From: Streptomyces griseus
Lineage (GTDB): Bacteria > Actinomycetota > Actinomycetes > Streptomycetales > Streptomycetaceae
Direction of reading: 5' to 3'
Assembly: GCF_900460065.1 (NCBI RefSeq)
Contig: NZ_UAVD01000001.1
Span: 101,846-165,845, forward strand
Length of the DNA stretch: 64,000 bases
The notes beneath the pieces were generated by a model that saw only the letters and a list, made by a program, of their open reading frames with translations, did not search any database and was not told the DNA's origin. Position numbers and translations under genes: made by a program. Below, in pieces: positions 18,501 to 26,696 of this stretch. The stretch's first letter is position 1, and each line of letters starts with the position of its first letter.

Positions 18501-19732
18501 GCCGGGTTGCGCGGCCGTTCCACCAGTTCGGTGACCGCGACCCGCAGCAGCCGTCCCGCCACCAGGTCGGCCAGCTGGTCCATGGGCGCGGTCATCGAGG
18601 CGACCAGGCTGGTCGACACCCCCTGCCGGCCGATGCCGGTGGGGGACAGGGCGCTGCGCTGCACGCCCCGGTTGATGAAGCTCGCGGCGAAGGTCTGGAA
18701 GTCGTCGTCGCCGGCCATCGCCCGGCCCTGGGCCCGGCTGTCGCCCAGCTCGGTGCCGATCAGCGACATCACCAGCGAGACGATGGAGCGCCGCAGGTCG
18801 TCCTGGCGGATGCCCGCGGTGGGGCTGAAGAGGAACGCGGTGGGCAGGATCCCGGTGCGCAGCCGGACCGGGGTGACGCCCGGGTAGCGGATGCCGAGGC
18901 CGGTCTCCTGGTCGAGGTCGCCGAGCTCCGCCCCGGCGGTCGGCGCGTTCTGCCCGTCGACCAGCCGGAACAGATCCACGAGCGAGCGGGCGGCGTTCAG
19001 TTCGGCCTCGCGCCCGCCGCCGGTCGCGGCGGGGAACGAGGACGGCATGACGACCAGCGGGTAGATCTTCACGCCGTTGAAGCGGCGCATCTTGAACGCC
19101 TGGTTGATCAGGTGCAGGTAGTCCAGGAAGATCCCGGCGCCGGTGCCGCCGGCCACGGAGAACGCCACGAAGACGTCGCAGCCGGTGACCCGGCCGCCGC
19201 CCAGCTCGCTCAGTTCCCCCGCCGACTTGGCGATGGCGTCGATCGCCTGGAGGAGGGGTTCGAGCACCGGCTGGAGGGAGTGCCGCAGCGTGGCGAAGAG
19301 CGCGGCGCGGCCCACCGTGGGGAGCTGGCCGGCGCCGTTGTGCAGCGGGGTGACGCGCGGCTCGCCGTCGCGCGAGGGCAGCCAGCCCGCGACCTCCTCG
19401 CGCAGGCTGGCGCGCAGCATCTGCGTCACCTCCGGCGAACTGTCGAAGTTCGGCAGGAGGTTGTGGGTGGCCCGCGAGGTGCGGGCGTACGCCGCGCGCA
19501 GCGAGGAGTCCACATTGAACTGGGGCAGTCGCTGGAGGTCGGACTCGCTGAAGTCCGCGTACACGAACTGCAGGCAGTCGGGCAGTTGGTAGGGGGCGAG
19601 GCCGCCGATGTGCTGGAGGGCGGTGCCGTCGGGGCCGCACAGGTCCACACGCAGCTTGCGTTCCAGTTCGGCGCCGACGAGGCCGCCGGTGCCGCCCAGG
19701 CCGACGAAGAGCATCGGCTGGAAGATCTTCAT
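15551..19732 (-). CDS. Tubulin/FtsZ-like GTPase with long charged tail
   Basis: Encodes 1393 residues, with ATG at 19732 after an AGGAA ribosome binding site. The N-terminus MLFVGLGGTGGLVGAELERK is the first nucleotide loop, and GGTGAG at 195-200 is the tubulin signature (GGGTGSG-type), so the first 450 residues or so form a tubulin-like GTPase domain as in bacterial Tubulin_2 proteins. The middle 600 residues are mostly helical and unassigned. Residues about 1060-1393 are disordered and made of degenerate DDRYTDSR / GDDRFAGDGR repeats rich in Asp, Arg, Tyr and Gly. The protein may polymerise or form a nucleotide-gated scaffold for the other operon products. It lies 134 nt downstream of the vWA gene. 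Confidence 0.87.
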   Translation of the reverse strand: MKIFQPMLFVGLGGTGGLVGAELERKLRVDLCGPDGTALQHIGGLAPYQLPDCLQFVYADFSESDLQRLPQFNVDSSLRAAYARTSRATHNLLPNFDSSPEVTQMLRASLREEVAGWLPSRDGEPRVTPLHNGAGQLPTVGRAALFATLRHSLQPVLEPLLQAIDAIAKSAGELSELGGGRVTGCDVFVAFSVAGGTGAGIFLDYLHLINQAFKMRRFNGVKIYPLVVMPSSFPAATGGGREAELNAARSLVDLFRLVDGQNAPTAGAELGDLDQETGLGIRYPGVTPVRLRTGILPTAFLFSPTAGIRQDDLRRSIVSLVMSLIGTELGDSRAQGRAMAGDDDFQTFAASFINRGVQRSALSPTGIGRQGVSTSLVASMTAPMDQLADLVAGRLLRVAVTELVERPRNPAKDDTVPLVRQLFADSQLEELWERKQLPVEDPQPLPRGGKAIEEALSNRIGDMQRLLSELQSIADRQAAAMAARFSPRPAIEKLLQSVDPFLAERLVRGVPDSEDEITRLGFLGMLSARARSPKRPPGVTDQPPKTPRIKGRIAGMSPARWGDDDVRAALQAQDSWYRWRCRAVWHEAWREQQQRWQSQADTAGTDLVRLVNAFRKHADQERKSAEQKGLELYAERTGISYLLPPQRSLNHFYEDVVARLVRGEGLRESDDEASLLLRLIDGDTWREVHARSHRDPDGAVGAVKARLEGRITRLFAESGAQLEEHPLLPSMSTLLAAAAGDTDATDQVSKEALDLFSRKLTGLLPVGFTPEGTGPLRVLVTHPRVQAGDEVQEYLAKALRLPSDAKNSVEYRGVESDSITVVLFRSEMSLTQVPEARKVLRQWARAKDDEQAHDVLRWRQRLGFEDDWMVSSEEDRRTILHRLLCCMWNGQVDVLDGGTASPSRVRLRLFPEKGASVPGVRLRLGDFPGGISSWSELLRSYERWTVLDDERTVEDYCSKLMGAQPLGLARAGTEPHPMFVELVERVAPRQLELLEERRELGGQRVDGWIRPLWEFWAETLPAALDMEFGDQRAIQPTLRTLLEHVRGGVPKPPPSRPAPERRRVVADDEDWGTSAPSTDERLRDDTLPGPRSAPYDAEERYAGADRHTDARRTGSARYAEERYGPAPSRDDRPPRGEGRGEAGYADERPRDERPRDERSGDERSGNAYPGSRAADARFGDSPGDDRFGGDDRFAGTRSGADRSGEDERYTDSRPGDDRFAGDGRFTGDDRYGDPRSPNGRYSGDGRYAGPGPDGDRHTDSAAYGDRQTEAGTYGSRRTGSRTANDRPRDDDRYTDSRSDDDRHTGTGTYDNRYTDSRPDDDRYTDARPDDDRFGGNEPVGGRGGGARDDGGGPDGFGEQDRPPVRRTAAGGRDGDGWGTDEGGAGRSRNGGPQ

Positions 19733-19866
19733 GGGTTCCTCCCGCTTCCGGCCGGGGTGGGGCCGGTTCGTCCATGGGCGTCACCGCACGGCCACGGGGC
19801 TCGCAGCCGTGCGGTGACGCCGGGTCCTGCGGCGCCGCCCGCCGGGTGGCGGACGGCGCGCGCGCC

Positions 19867-22143
19867 TCACAGGTAGTCGTCGCTCCCGCCGGTCGTGGTC
19901 ACCGGGTCGGGCCGGTCGGGTGCGGTGGCGCGTACGGAGTCCTCGCCGAGGGCGAGGCTCAGCCGGTCGGTGAGACCGACCCGCCCGGTCGCCGTGAGCC
20001 GCTCCCGGGTGCGACCGCCGTTCTTGCGCAGCACCGCCCCGCCCTCGGGGCTGCGCTGCACGGCGTACCGGCCGCTGGTGCGCCGTTCGATGCGCGGGTT
20101 GCTGTGCGCCTCGGCGATGTCGAACGCGTACCACTGCTTGTGGCCGGGCCCGGCCGTGTGCACCCCGAGCACGTCGCCGTCCTCGGAGAGCAGGTGGAGC
20201 GTCAGCCCGCGCGGGTCGCGGCGGGCCCGCCGCTGCCGGAGCCAGGCCAGCGCCACCAGGACGCCGACGACGATCAGCGCGACCGCGCCGACCAGCACCC
20301 ACCAGTACCGGTCCAACAGGCCGGGTTCGGGCGTGACCTGGACGGACAGCGGGGTGCGCACCAGGGTGCGGTCGCCGTCGGTGGCGTCCTGGACGGTGAC
20401 GGTGCCGCCGATGCCGAGGGCGCCGTCGTCGAGCCGCCCGTCGAAGGACTCCTCCGGTCCGATCCGGAGCTTGATCTCGTGGGTGGAGGAGGCGCCGGGC
20501 TTCACCACGATCTCGGCGGGACTCACGGTGAGGAGCCCCGCCCGGACGTCCGCGAGGGACAGCTTCAGGGTGTGCGGGGCATCGGTGGTGTTGGTGACGG
20601 AGAGGTTCGCGGTGACCGTGCCCCCGGGGTGGCCGTCGCCGCGGACCGGGCCGAGCGCCGTGGTGACGGGCAGCGCCCCGGGGGCGACCTGGCCGCCCTC
20701 GCTGCGGGTGTCGGCGCTGAGTCCGGAGGCGGTGAGGGTGCCGCTGACCTTCAGGGCGCCGTCGGCACTCTTCGGGACGGTGACCGTCCCGCTGAAGGAG
20801 CCGTCGCTCCTGGTGGGGTCGGCGCCCTTGCCGTCGTCGGTGAGCCGCAGCGGCAGCGGGGCGAAGCCGTCGCCGGTGAGGCTGCTGCTGACCTTCAGAC
20901 CGGCGTAGTCGGCCGGGTCCTTGATCTCGTAGCCCTCGCGGGTCTGGAGCCGCATGGTGACGGTCGCCTTCTGCCCGGCCTGCGGGGAGGGCGGGTCCAT
21001 CGTGATGGAGCCGCGCAGCTCCCCCTGCCACAGGACGCTGACGCCGACGGGCAGGGAGCGGTGGCCCTCGGGTGCCTTCACGTCGACCTTCCACCGGCCG
21101 GGCACCGGGTCGACGATCTTCAGCGCCTCCACGGTGCCGCCGCCGCCCGCGAGTTCGAAGGTGGAGTCCTTGAACTTCCCGGTGGTGGGCACCTTGTTGC
21201 CGAGCGGGTCGGTGTAGGTGACGGTCACCTCGGGGGTGCCCTTGTCGACGACGATGCTGCCCACGGTCGCCAGCGGCGAGATGGTGATGGGCAGGGTGGC
21301 GGGCGGACGCTTGCTCGGTCCCGCCTCGTAGCGCAGGCAGTGCGCGGCGGCGAAGATCTTCTCCAGCACCGGCCCGACGTCCTTGGCCCCGGAGACCTTG
21401 CGGGCGGTGGGCCGGGCGGACGGCAGGTCCACGCAGCCCTTCTGGAAGCCGCCGGCGGCGATCCTGTCGAGCTGCTCCTTGTCCGGGTCGGGACCGAAGC
21501 CGAGTGGCCAGATCTGTACGTTCTTGGCGGCGGCGTTCTTCAGCTCCAGCTCCAGCTGCCGCTTCCCCTCGGCCTCGCGGTGCGCCGGGTCGCCGTACTG
21601 GGGGCTGCCGGTGACGTCCATCTCCCCGTCGGTGAGCAGGAACAGCACCCGGGGGACCGACGGGTCGGTGCCCGAGCTCAGTTCGTGCACGCCCTGGCGT
21701 ATCGCGCTGGGGAAGTCCGTTCCCGTGCCCTCGTCCTTCTCGCGGCTGCGCAGCTTCTCCACACAGCCCCCGACCGACTCCCGTCCAGCGGCGTCCAGCC
21801 GGGTGCGGGGGCAGACGGGGTCCACCGCCCGCTGGTCGGCGGACTCGGCGGCGGCGAAGCCGAACACGCTGATGTGCGAGGTGGCCGAGACGTCGCCGAG
21901 CGCGATGCGGGCCGCGGCGGCCTTCTCCGCCTTGATGTCCGCGGGCGCGAGGCTCGCCGACTGGTCGACGGCCACCGCGTAGTTGACGGAGGCGAAGGCG
22001 GGCGCGGCGGCCGCGGCGGGCTCCGGGTCGGCGGCGGCCGGTGCCGTCAGGGAGGTGAGCAGGGCCGCACCGGCCAGGACGGCCAGCGCCGCCCGCCCGG
22101 CCCGGCCGCGGCCGGCCGGGCCTCTTCTTCGGTCATTTCGCAC
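19867..22143 (-). CDS. Membrane-anchored extracellular vWA domain protein
   Basis: A 758-residue protein starting at GTG 22143 after AGGGGAC. It has an Arg-rich signal sequence cleaved near APAAADP (about residue 39). The vWA domain begins at once, with an intact MIDAS: DQSAS (Asp60, Ser62, Ser64) and LLTDGEMD later. Several Ig/beta-sandwich-like repeats follow (about 250-600), then one membrane helix near 611-633 (WWVLVGAVALIVVGVLVAL) with a positively charged stop, and a cytoplasmic beta-rich tail of about 115 residues that could be FHA-like. It therefore links an outside metal-dependent adhesion or sensing domain to the cytoplasmic GTPase machinery. A 168-nt gap with four direct repeats precedes it and may hold an internal promoter. 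Confidence 0.88.
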   Translation of the reverse strand: MRNDRRRGPAGRGRAGRAALAVLAGAALLTSLTAPAAADPEPAAAAAPAFASVNYAVAVDQSASLAPADIKAEKAAAARIALGDVSATSHISVFGFAAAESADQRAVDPVCPRTRLDAAGRESVGGCVEKLRSREKDEGTGTDFPSAIRQGVHELSSGTDPSVPRVLFLLTDGEMDVTGSPQYGDPAHREAEGKRQLELELKNAAAKNVQIWPLGFGPDPDKEQLDRIAAGGFQKGCVDLPSARPTARKVSGAKDVGPVLEKIFAAAHCLRYEAGPSKRPPATLPITISPLATVGSIVVDKGTPEVTVTYTDPLGNKVPTTGKFKDSTFELAGGGGTVEALKIVDPVPGRWKVDVKAPEGHRSLPVGVSVLWQGELRGSITMDPPSPQAGQKATVTMRLQTREGYEIKDPADYAGLKVSSSLTGDGFAPLPLRLTDDGKGADPTRSDGSFSGTVTVPKSADGALKVSGTLTASGLSADTRSEGGQVAPGALPVTTALGPVRGDGHPGGTVTANLSVTNTTDAPHTLKLSLADVRAGLLTVSPAEIVVKPGASSTHEIKLRIGPEESFDGRLDDGALGIGGTVTVQDATDGDRTLVRTPLSVQVTPEPGLLDRYWWVLVGAVALIVVGVLVALAWLRQRRARRDPRGLTLHLLSEDGDVLGVHTAGPGHKQWYAFDIAEAHSNPRIERRTSGRYAVQRSPEGGAVLRKNGGRTRERLTATGRVGLTDRLSLALGEDSVRATAPDRPDPVTTTGGSDDYL

Positions 22144-22175
22144 GACCGTCCCCTTTTACTGTCGTTGCCGTGTCT

Positions 22176-22235
22176 GCGTGGTGTCGTGGTCTGCGTGGTG
22201 CCGTGGGTCCGCGTGGTGCGGCGGCCCGCGTGGTG
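22176..22235. repeat. Four GCGTGGTG direct repeats upstream of the vWA gene
   Basis: GCGTGGTG occurs at 22176-22183, 22193-22200, 22211-22218 and 22228-22235, spaced 17-18 bp. They lie in the 168-nt gap 33-92 nt upstream of the vWA start, which is the longest gap in the run from the cyclase gene onward. The regular spacing suggests a multi-site operator or an internal promoter control region; simple sequence drift is the alternative. Confidence 0.5.
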
Positions 22236-22311
22236 CCGTGGAGCGCTCGATCGGTCACTCTGGGTAGTCGTCGGTGGTGTGCCCTGGACGCGGCACACCC
22301 GTGCGGGCCGG

Positions 22312-22863
22312 TCAGCGCGCGGTCAGGCTCCAGGCGAGGGCCAGCGCGGCGGCCGGGGCGATCGTGGCGACCGCCCAGCGGATCGCCCGGTACTTGGCGG
22401 AGAGGATGGCGCTGACGTCCACGGCCTGGACGAGCAGCCAGCCGACCGGGTCCCGGCCGGCCTCGTTGATACGGGCGGTCAGCACGTCGTAGTCGAACGG
22501 GGCCAGCAGGTCCCCGAAGTAGGTCACCCCCTCCCGGTCGCGGACCGTGCCCGTACGCGGCAGGAGCGCGCGGACCAGGGCGGCGACCGCGACCACCCAC
22601 AGCGCGCCCGCGGCGACCAGCGCCAGGTCACCCGGGCCCCGCCAGTCGGGCGAGCCGTGCCGCCCGATGAGGAAGGCGGGCAGGGCGAGCGCCCCCGAGA
22701 GCAGCACGGCCGCCTTGGAATCGGCCCTGCCGAGGTCCTCCCGGACGGTGACCAGGAGCCGTTCCGCGATGCGTTCCCCCGCCCTGTCCGGCCCGTGCTG
22801 ACCCCCGTCCGGCACCGGCGCGGTCGGGGCGGGGGAAGTCCGTGTGGTTCCGTCGGCGCTCAT
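22312..22863 (-). CDS. Pycsar-type transmembrane effector (PycTM-like)
   Basis: Encodes 183 residues, with ATG overlapping the previous stop (ATGA). After a disordered N-terminus, LLVTVREDLGRADSKAAVLLSGALAL matches the start of the Pycsar effector transmembrane family, in which a helix leads into the first membrane span. Further hydrophobic segments are at about 78-100 (LALVAAGALWVVAVAALVRA) and 160-181 (AIRWAVATIAPAAALALAW), with the family-like VTYFGDL between them. In Pycsar, such effectors disrupt the inner membrane when a cyclase makes cCMP or cUMP after phage infection. Here the cyclase lies three genes upstream in the same operon, which supports that role. A housekeeping membrane role has not been excluded. 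Confidence 0.75.
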   Translation of the reverse strand: MSADGTTRTSPAPTAPVPDGGQHGPDRAGERIAERLLVTVREDLGRADSKAAVLLSGALALPAFLIGRHGSPDWRGPGDLALVAAGALWVVAVAALVRALLPRTGTVRDREGVTYFGDLLAPFDYDVLTARINEAGRDPVGWLLVQAVDVSAILSAKYRAIRWAVATIAPAAALALAWSLTAR

Positions 22864-23912
22864 CCGTCGCCCTCCGCCCAGCCCCAGCCGTCGTCGCGGT
22901 TGCGGTCGCGCGGCGCGGGCGGCTCCGGTTCGGCGTCCCGGACGTGCGGGCGGGACGGCCGCACGGGAGGCTCGTCCGCCACCCAGTCGGGAGTGAACGG
23001 CTCGTCGCGGGCGGGCGCCAGCTCCCGGGGGGCGCGGCGGGCGGGCCGGGTGCCGATGGCGCCCTGGACGCCGAGGTGCTGCCTGCTGAGGTCGTCGAGG
23101 ACCCGGGTCTCGATCTCGTCGGAGTGGATCAGGCCGTCGGCGATCATGGAGAAAAGCCGGTCGACCCGCTCCTTCTCGTCCTGCCTGCCCTCCTGGCGGA
23201 TCTTCTCCAGGAAGCTGTTGGCCGCCTGGGGGTCCGCGGCCAGCATGTGGCTGAGCTGCTCCAGCTCACCGCCCCGCAGCATCCGGAGGTAGTTCTCCTG
23301 CCGCATCCGCGCCAGTTCGGCCTCGCTCCGCTGGCTGCGGACCTTCTCCTCGTGGCCGATCGTCCGGTCGTCCACCCGCAGCCGCACGAACAGCCGCACC
23401 CGCAGCCCGAGGTCGGTGCCGAGGTCGTTCCACCGGCCGGAGACGCACGCGCGGGTGATGTCGGCGTTGGCCTGCTCCGCCTGGTGGACCGGGTACTGGG
23501 CGGAGATCTCCCACAGCCGCTCCAGGGTCGGCGCGGTGAGCCGCTCGGCGATGTCGGTGACCACCTGCACCGCCACCAGGTGCGGGTCCTCCACGGTCCA
23601 CTGGATGTCCACCTCGGCCTTGAAGAACGTCGCGCCCCCGGACGCGGGCAGCTCCATCTTCAGGGTGGTGACGAAGGTGCCGGTGGCGATCTCGCAGATG
23701 GTGTGCGGCCGCCAGGCCAGCGGCGGCCTGTCGTAGTGCTCGATGCCGGAGACACCGGCCACGCTGTAGCCCTTCCGGTAGAACAGCACCGACGTGGTGC
23801 GGGCGCCGCCCTGCCGGAACGGGCCCGTCGGCGTGTACTCCCGCAGGAACGGGCCCGCGGGCCGCGAGGGGTCCACCGCCCCGTTCTCCGCCCCGCCGTT
23901 CTCCTCAGCCAT
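22860..23912 (-). CDS. SPFH/band-7-like protein
   Basis: A 350-residue protein. The ATG at 23912 overlaps the end of the preceding gene by 8 nt. Residues about 30-190 have the look of an SPFH/band-7 domain: FKAEVDIQWTVEDPHLVAVQVV, then a helical region with ISAQYPVHQAEQANADITRA, then LRVRLFVRLRVDD. A long charged helix follows (RSQRSEAELARMRQENYLRML, about 195-220), as in stomatin/flotillin-type proteins. The C-terminal 80 residues are Pro/Arg-rich and disordered. There is no clear membrane helix, so membrane association may come through partners. It is translationally coupled to the Pycsar-type effector (ATGA), so it may organise or restrain that effector at the membrane. The SPFH assignment is moderately confident. 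Confidence 0.65.
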   Translation of the reverse strand: MAEENGGAENGAVDPSRPAGPFLREYTPTGPFRQGGARTTSVLFYRKGYSVAGVSGIEHYDRPPLAWRPHTICEIATGTFVTTLKMELPASGGATFFKAEVDIQWTVEDPHLVAVQVVTDIAERLTAPTLERLWEISAQYPVHQAEQANADITRACVSGRWNDLGTDLGLRVRLFVRLRVDDRTIGHEEKVRSQRSEAELARMRQENYLRMLRGGELEQLSHMLAADPQAANSFLEKIRQEGRQDEKERVDRLFSMIADGLIHSDEIETRVLDDLSRQHLGVQGAIGTRPARRAPRELAPARDEPFTPDWVADEPPVRPSRPHVRDAEPEPPAPRDRNRDDGWGWAEGDG

Positions 23913-26694
23913 GACTTTCCTCCTCTTCGGACCGCCGCTGCCGCGCGGGCACGGCGAGCCTCCACAGCGCGCGCGCCCGTTCCTCGGCGAGCGGACGGTC
24001 CTGATCCCTCATCATTCGGCGCAGCAGCCAGTCCAGCCGCCGCCGGTCCTGCTCCTCGGCGGTCAGGGCGGGCAGCAGCGCGGCCAGCCCCTCCCGCGTC
24101 CACGCGCGGCCGTCCTTGCGCGAGGCGGACCGCAACAGGGTCTCCAGGGCGTCCAGCGCGACGTCCCGGGACCGCGCGGTGTTGAGCGCCGTCCAGAACA
24201 GATCGGCCAGCTTCCCGGTCAGTTCGGGCCGGGTCGCGGCCAGCGCGAGCAGCAGCGGCCAGTCGCCCCGGTCGCCCAGCGGGGTGCCGGGCTCGTCGTC
24301 GAGGACCTCGTCCACATCGGTCAGCGCCAGCCGGACGATGCTCACCAGCGCGAGGTCCTGGTACTCCTCGCGGCGGTGCCCGGTCCACGCCGCCAGCCGG
24401 CGCAGCACGGTGGCGCACTCGGGGAGCGTCAGCAGCCGGACCACGTTCAGCGAGGCCACGGCCAACTGCTCCCCGTCGTCGCGGACCCCGATCTCGGCCA
24501 GCGTGTCCAGGGTGTCGTCCATCGAGTCGGCGCAGCGGCCGTAGCCCAGCGCCATGGCGGCCGTCCAGCGCTGGGCCGGTGTGCCGTGCAGCGACCAGTT
24601 GTCGACCACCTTGCGCACCGCCCGGCGGTGCGAGGCGTGGCCGGCCGCCTGGTCCAGCGCGGTGGCGGCGAAGATCCGGCGGCGGGGCGTGGGTGCTTCG
24701 GCGAGCGGCCGGATCAGCTCCGCGTACCCGTGCTCGAAGTCCCGTACGGACAGCTCCCCGGCGGCCACCGCGGCGCGCATCGACACCTGGGGCCGGGGGT
24801 CGTCGGCGAGCAGCCGCAGCCAGCGGACGACGGGGGCGCGGACGGGGAAGTGCCGGTCCCAGAGCTCGGCGAGCACGGCGGCGGGCAGGGCGGACCCCCG
24901 GTAGAAGATCAGCCGTCCCGTCACCTCGCTGCCCGCCACGTCGACGACCCCGTCGGCCGGGCGGGCGCGCGAGAGCGCCAGGTCGGCTTCCGGGTCGTCG
25001 CAGAACAGCGGGCGCGCGGGGGTGCTGTCCGGATCGCTCTGTACGGAGAGTTCCCAGGTCAGCAGGTGGGCGGCGGCGGAGACCGCGCTGTGCGAGGCAC
25101 CGCCGAGGACCGCGAGCGCGATCCGGAACGCCACCGGGTGGAACAGGGCGGCGGTCCCGGAGCGCACGGGCGTCCGCCCGTCGCCGGGCGGCGGGGCGGC
25201 CAGGGCCCGGTCGACCCCGGCGAACCACTCGTAGGCCTGGACGGCCGCGAGACCGCGGCAGCCGGACAGCAGCTCCGCGCGGCTGACGGTGCCCCGGAGG
25301 TGCCCGGCCAGCAGCGAGGCGAACAGCTCGGCCTCGGCGGGCCGCAGGTCGTCGAGGCCCACGGCCTCGGTGACCTCGGGGTCCTCGCGGAGCTCCGCCG
25401 CACGCTCCAAGAGCAGGGAGAGCGAACCGTCCCCGTCCGGGCCGGCGCCCCGACCGGGACGGTCGCCGCTCCGGCCGCCGTCCCGGCCGGCGCGCCCGTC
25501 CCGCCCCCGGCCGCCGTCCCCGTCCCGGCGGCCGTCCCCGCCCCCGTCAGGACCGCCGTCCCGGTCGCGGCCTTCGCCGCCGTCCCGGTCGGCGTGCTCG
25601 TCGCGGCCCCGGTCGCGGTGGGCGCCCCCGTTCCGGTCCCGGCCGCCGCCCGCGTCCCGGCTGCCGTCGCCGTCGCGGGGGCCGCGCCCGTCCCCGCCCC
25701 CGGGGCCGCCCGCGCCCCCACCCCCTACCGGGTCGCCGTGTTCCTCCTCCAGCCGCTGACGCAGCCGGACGGCGACCAGTTCACGGGTGGGGGCGGGCGG
25801 GCAGATCGCCCCGTACCGCCCGGCCAGCAGCGGGTTGGCCGCCGAGCCGACGCTCACCACGACCACCGCGTACGAGCCCTGCTCGGCCAGCGCCGAGGCC
25901 AGTTGGTCCAGGTCCATCCCGTCGGGCGGCAGCGTGCCCGGCCGGTCCAGCGCGGGCTCCAGCAGATACCCGGTGCCGCGCGGATGGCCGCCCGTCCCGC
26001 CCGCCACCTGCGTGGCCAACTCGCGAACCCCTCGCGCCGGGTCGGCGCGGCGCACCCGCTCGCTGTTCTCCCGGCCCTCGCCGGCGCGGGTCACCTCCTC
26101 CAGGAGCGCCAGCGCGGTGCTGGCCCGGCCGGTGCCGGGGGCTCCGCCGAGCACCAGCAGCCGGCGTGCTTCCAGCGCCCGGCGCAGCCGTACGTACCCG
26201 TCCGGCTCGATGTGGGTCCGGCGGATCCGCAGCAACTCCTCGGCGGGGACCGGTCCGTCGCGCATCAGGAGGCCCGAACGCAGGGCGTCCAGCCTGACGT
26301 TGATGTCGCCGATGTGGACCTGGCCGATGTCGGACCGGTCGAAGCCGATCAGGTCCCGGTTGCTGGAGAGGAGCTTCTGTCCCTCACGCCGGGCGCGCGC
26401 GGCGGCGGCGGCGTCGGTCGGCCCTTCCTCCCCTTCCTCCTCGGTGAGCGGGTCCCGGGTCCGGTCCTTGAAGCGGTCCGCGGCGCGTTCGCGCTCCTTC
26501 TCCCGTTCGCCGGCCTCGTCGTCGGCGGAGTCGGAGGTGTCGGTGGGCTCGGGCGCGTCCGGGCGTTCCGGGGCGTCCTTGGCCCTGTCGTCCCCCCGCC
26601 CGCCACCGCGCGGCGGGGCTTCCGGGGAGCGGGCCTCCTTCGCCTTCGGGGCGGCGGGCTCGGCGGGCCGGGCGGCCACTGCTTCGTCGGCCAT
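23905..26694 (-). CDS. Degenerate P-loop protein with helical repeats
   Basis: A 929-residue protein. The ATG at 26694 lies 2 nt after the cyclase stop; upstream sequence in frame is a cyclase shadow. The N-terminal 100 residues are disordered and acidic. A P-loop-like GGAPGTGRAS (183-192) has Arg190 in place of the essential Lys and Ala191 for Ser/Thr, so nucleotide binding is doubtful. Residues about 320-418 are a Gly/Asp/Arg repeat. From about 420 to the end, repeated helix pairs (PQVSMRAAVAAGELSVRDFE, AQRWTAAMALGYG, EYQDLALVSIVRLALTD) resemble HEAT/ARM repeats. The layout recalls STAND-like sensor proteins whose repeats detect a trigger. It may be the sensor or scaffold between cyclase and SPFH protein. 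Confidence 0.72.
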   Translation of the reverse strand: MADEAVAARPAEPAAPKAKEARSPEAPPRGGGRGDDRAKDAPERPDAPEPTDTSDSADDEAGEREKERERAADRFKDRTRDPLTEEEGEEGPTDAAAAARARREGQKLLSSNRDLIGFDRSDIGQVHIGDINVRLDALRSGLLMRDGPVPAEELLRIRRTHIEPDGYVRLRRALEARRLLVLGGAPGTGRASTALALLEEVTRAGEGRENSERVRRADPARGVRELATQVAGGTGGHPRGTGYLLEPALDRPGTLPPDGMDLDQLASALAEQGSYAVVVVSVGSAANPLLAGRYGAICPPAPTRELVAVRLRQRLEEEHGDPVGGGGAGGPGGGDGRGPRDGDGSRDAGGGRDRNGGAHRDRGRDEHADRDGGEGRDRDGGPDGGGDGRRDGDGGRGRDGRAGRDGGRSGDRPGRGAGPDGDGSLSLLLERAAELREDPEVTEAVGLDDLRPAEAELFASLLAGHLRGTVSRAELLSGCRGLAAVQAYEWFAGVDRALAAPPPGDGRTPVRSGTAALFHPVAFRIALAVLGGASHSAVSAAAHLLTWELSVQSDPDSTPARPLFCDDPEADLALSRARPADGVVDVAGSEVTGRLIFYRGSALPAAVLAELWDRHFPVRAPVVRWLRLLADDPRPQVSMRAAVAAGELSVRDFEHGYAELIRPLAEAPTPRRRIFAATALDQAAGHASHRRAVRKVVDNWSLHGTPAQRWTAAMALGYGRCADSMDDTLDTLAEIGVRDDGEQLAVASLNVVRLLTLPECATVLRRLAAWTGHRREEYQDLALVSIVRLALTDVDEVLDDEPGTPLGDRGDWPLLLALAATRPELTGKLADLFWTALNTARSRDVALDALETLLRSASRKDGRAWTREGLAALLPALTAEEQDRRRLDWLLRRMMRDQDRPLAEERARALWRLAVPARQRRSEEEESHG

Positions 26695-26696
26695 GG

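Noticed and set aside
15824..19876. Long plus-strand frame opposite the tubulin-like gene
   Set aside because: Shadow frame; repeated Val/Pro/Gly/Arg composition mirrors the disordered tail on the other strand. The tubulin signature is on the minus strand.
22047..22600. Frames on both strands through the repeats before the vWA gene
   Set aside because: They run through the GCGTGGTG repeats, overlap real genes out of frame and have no start signals.
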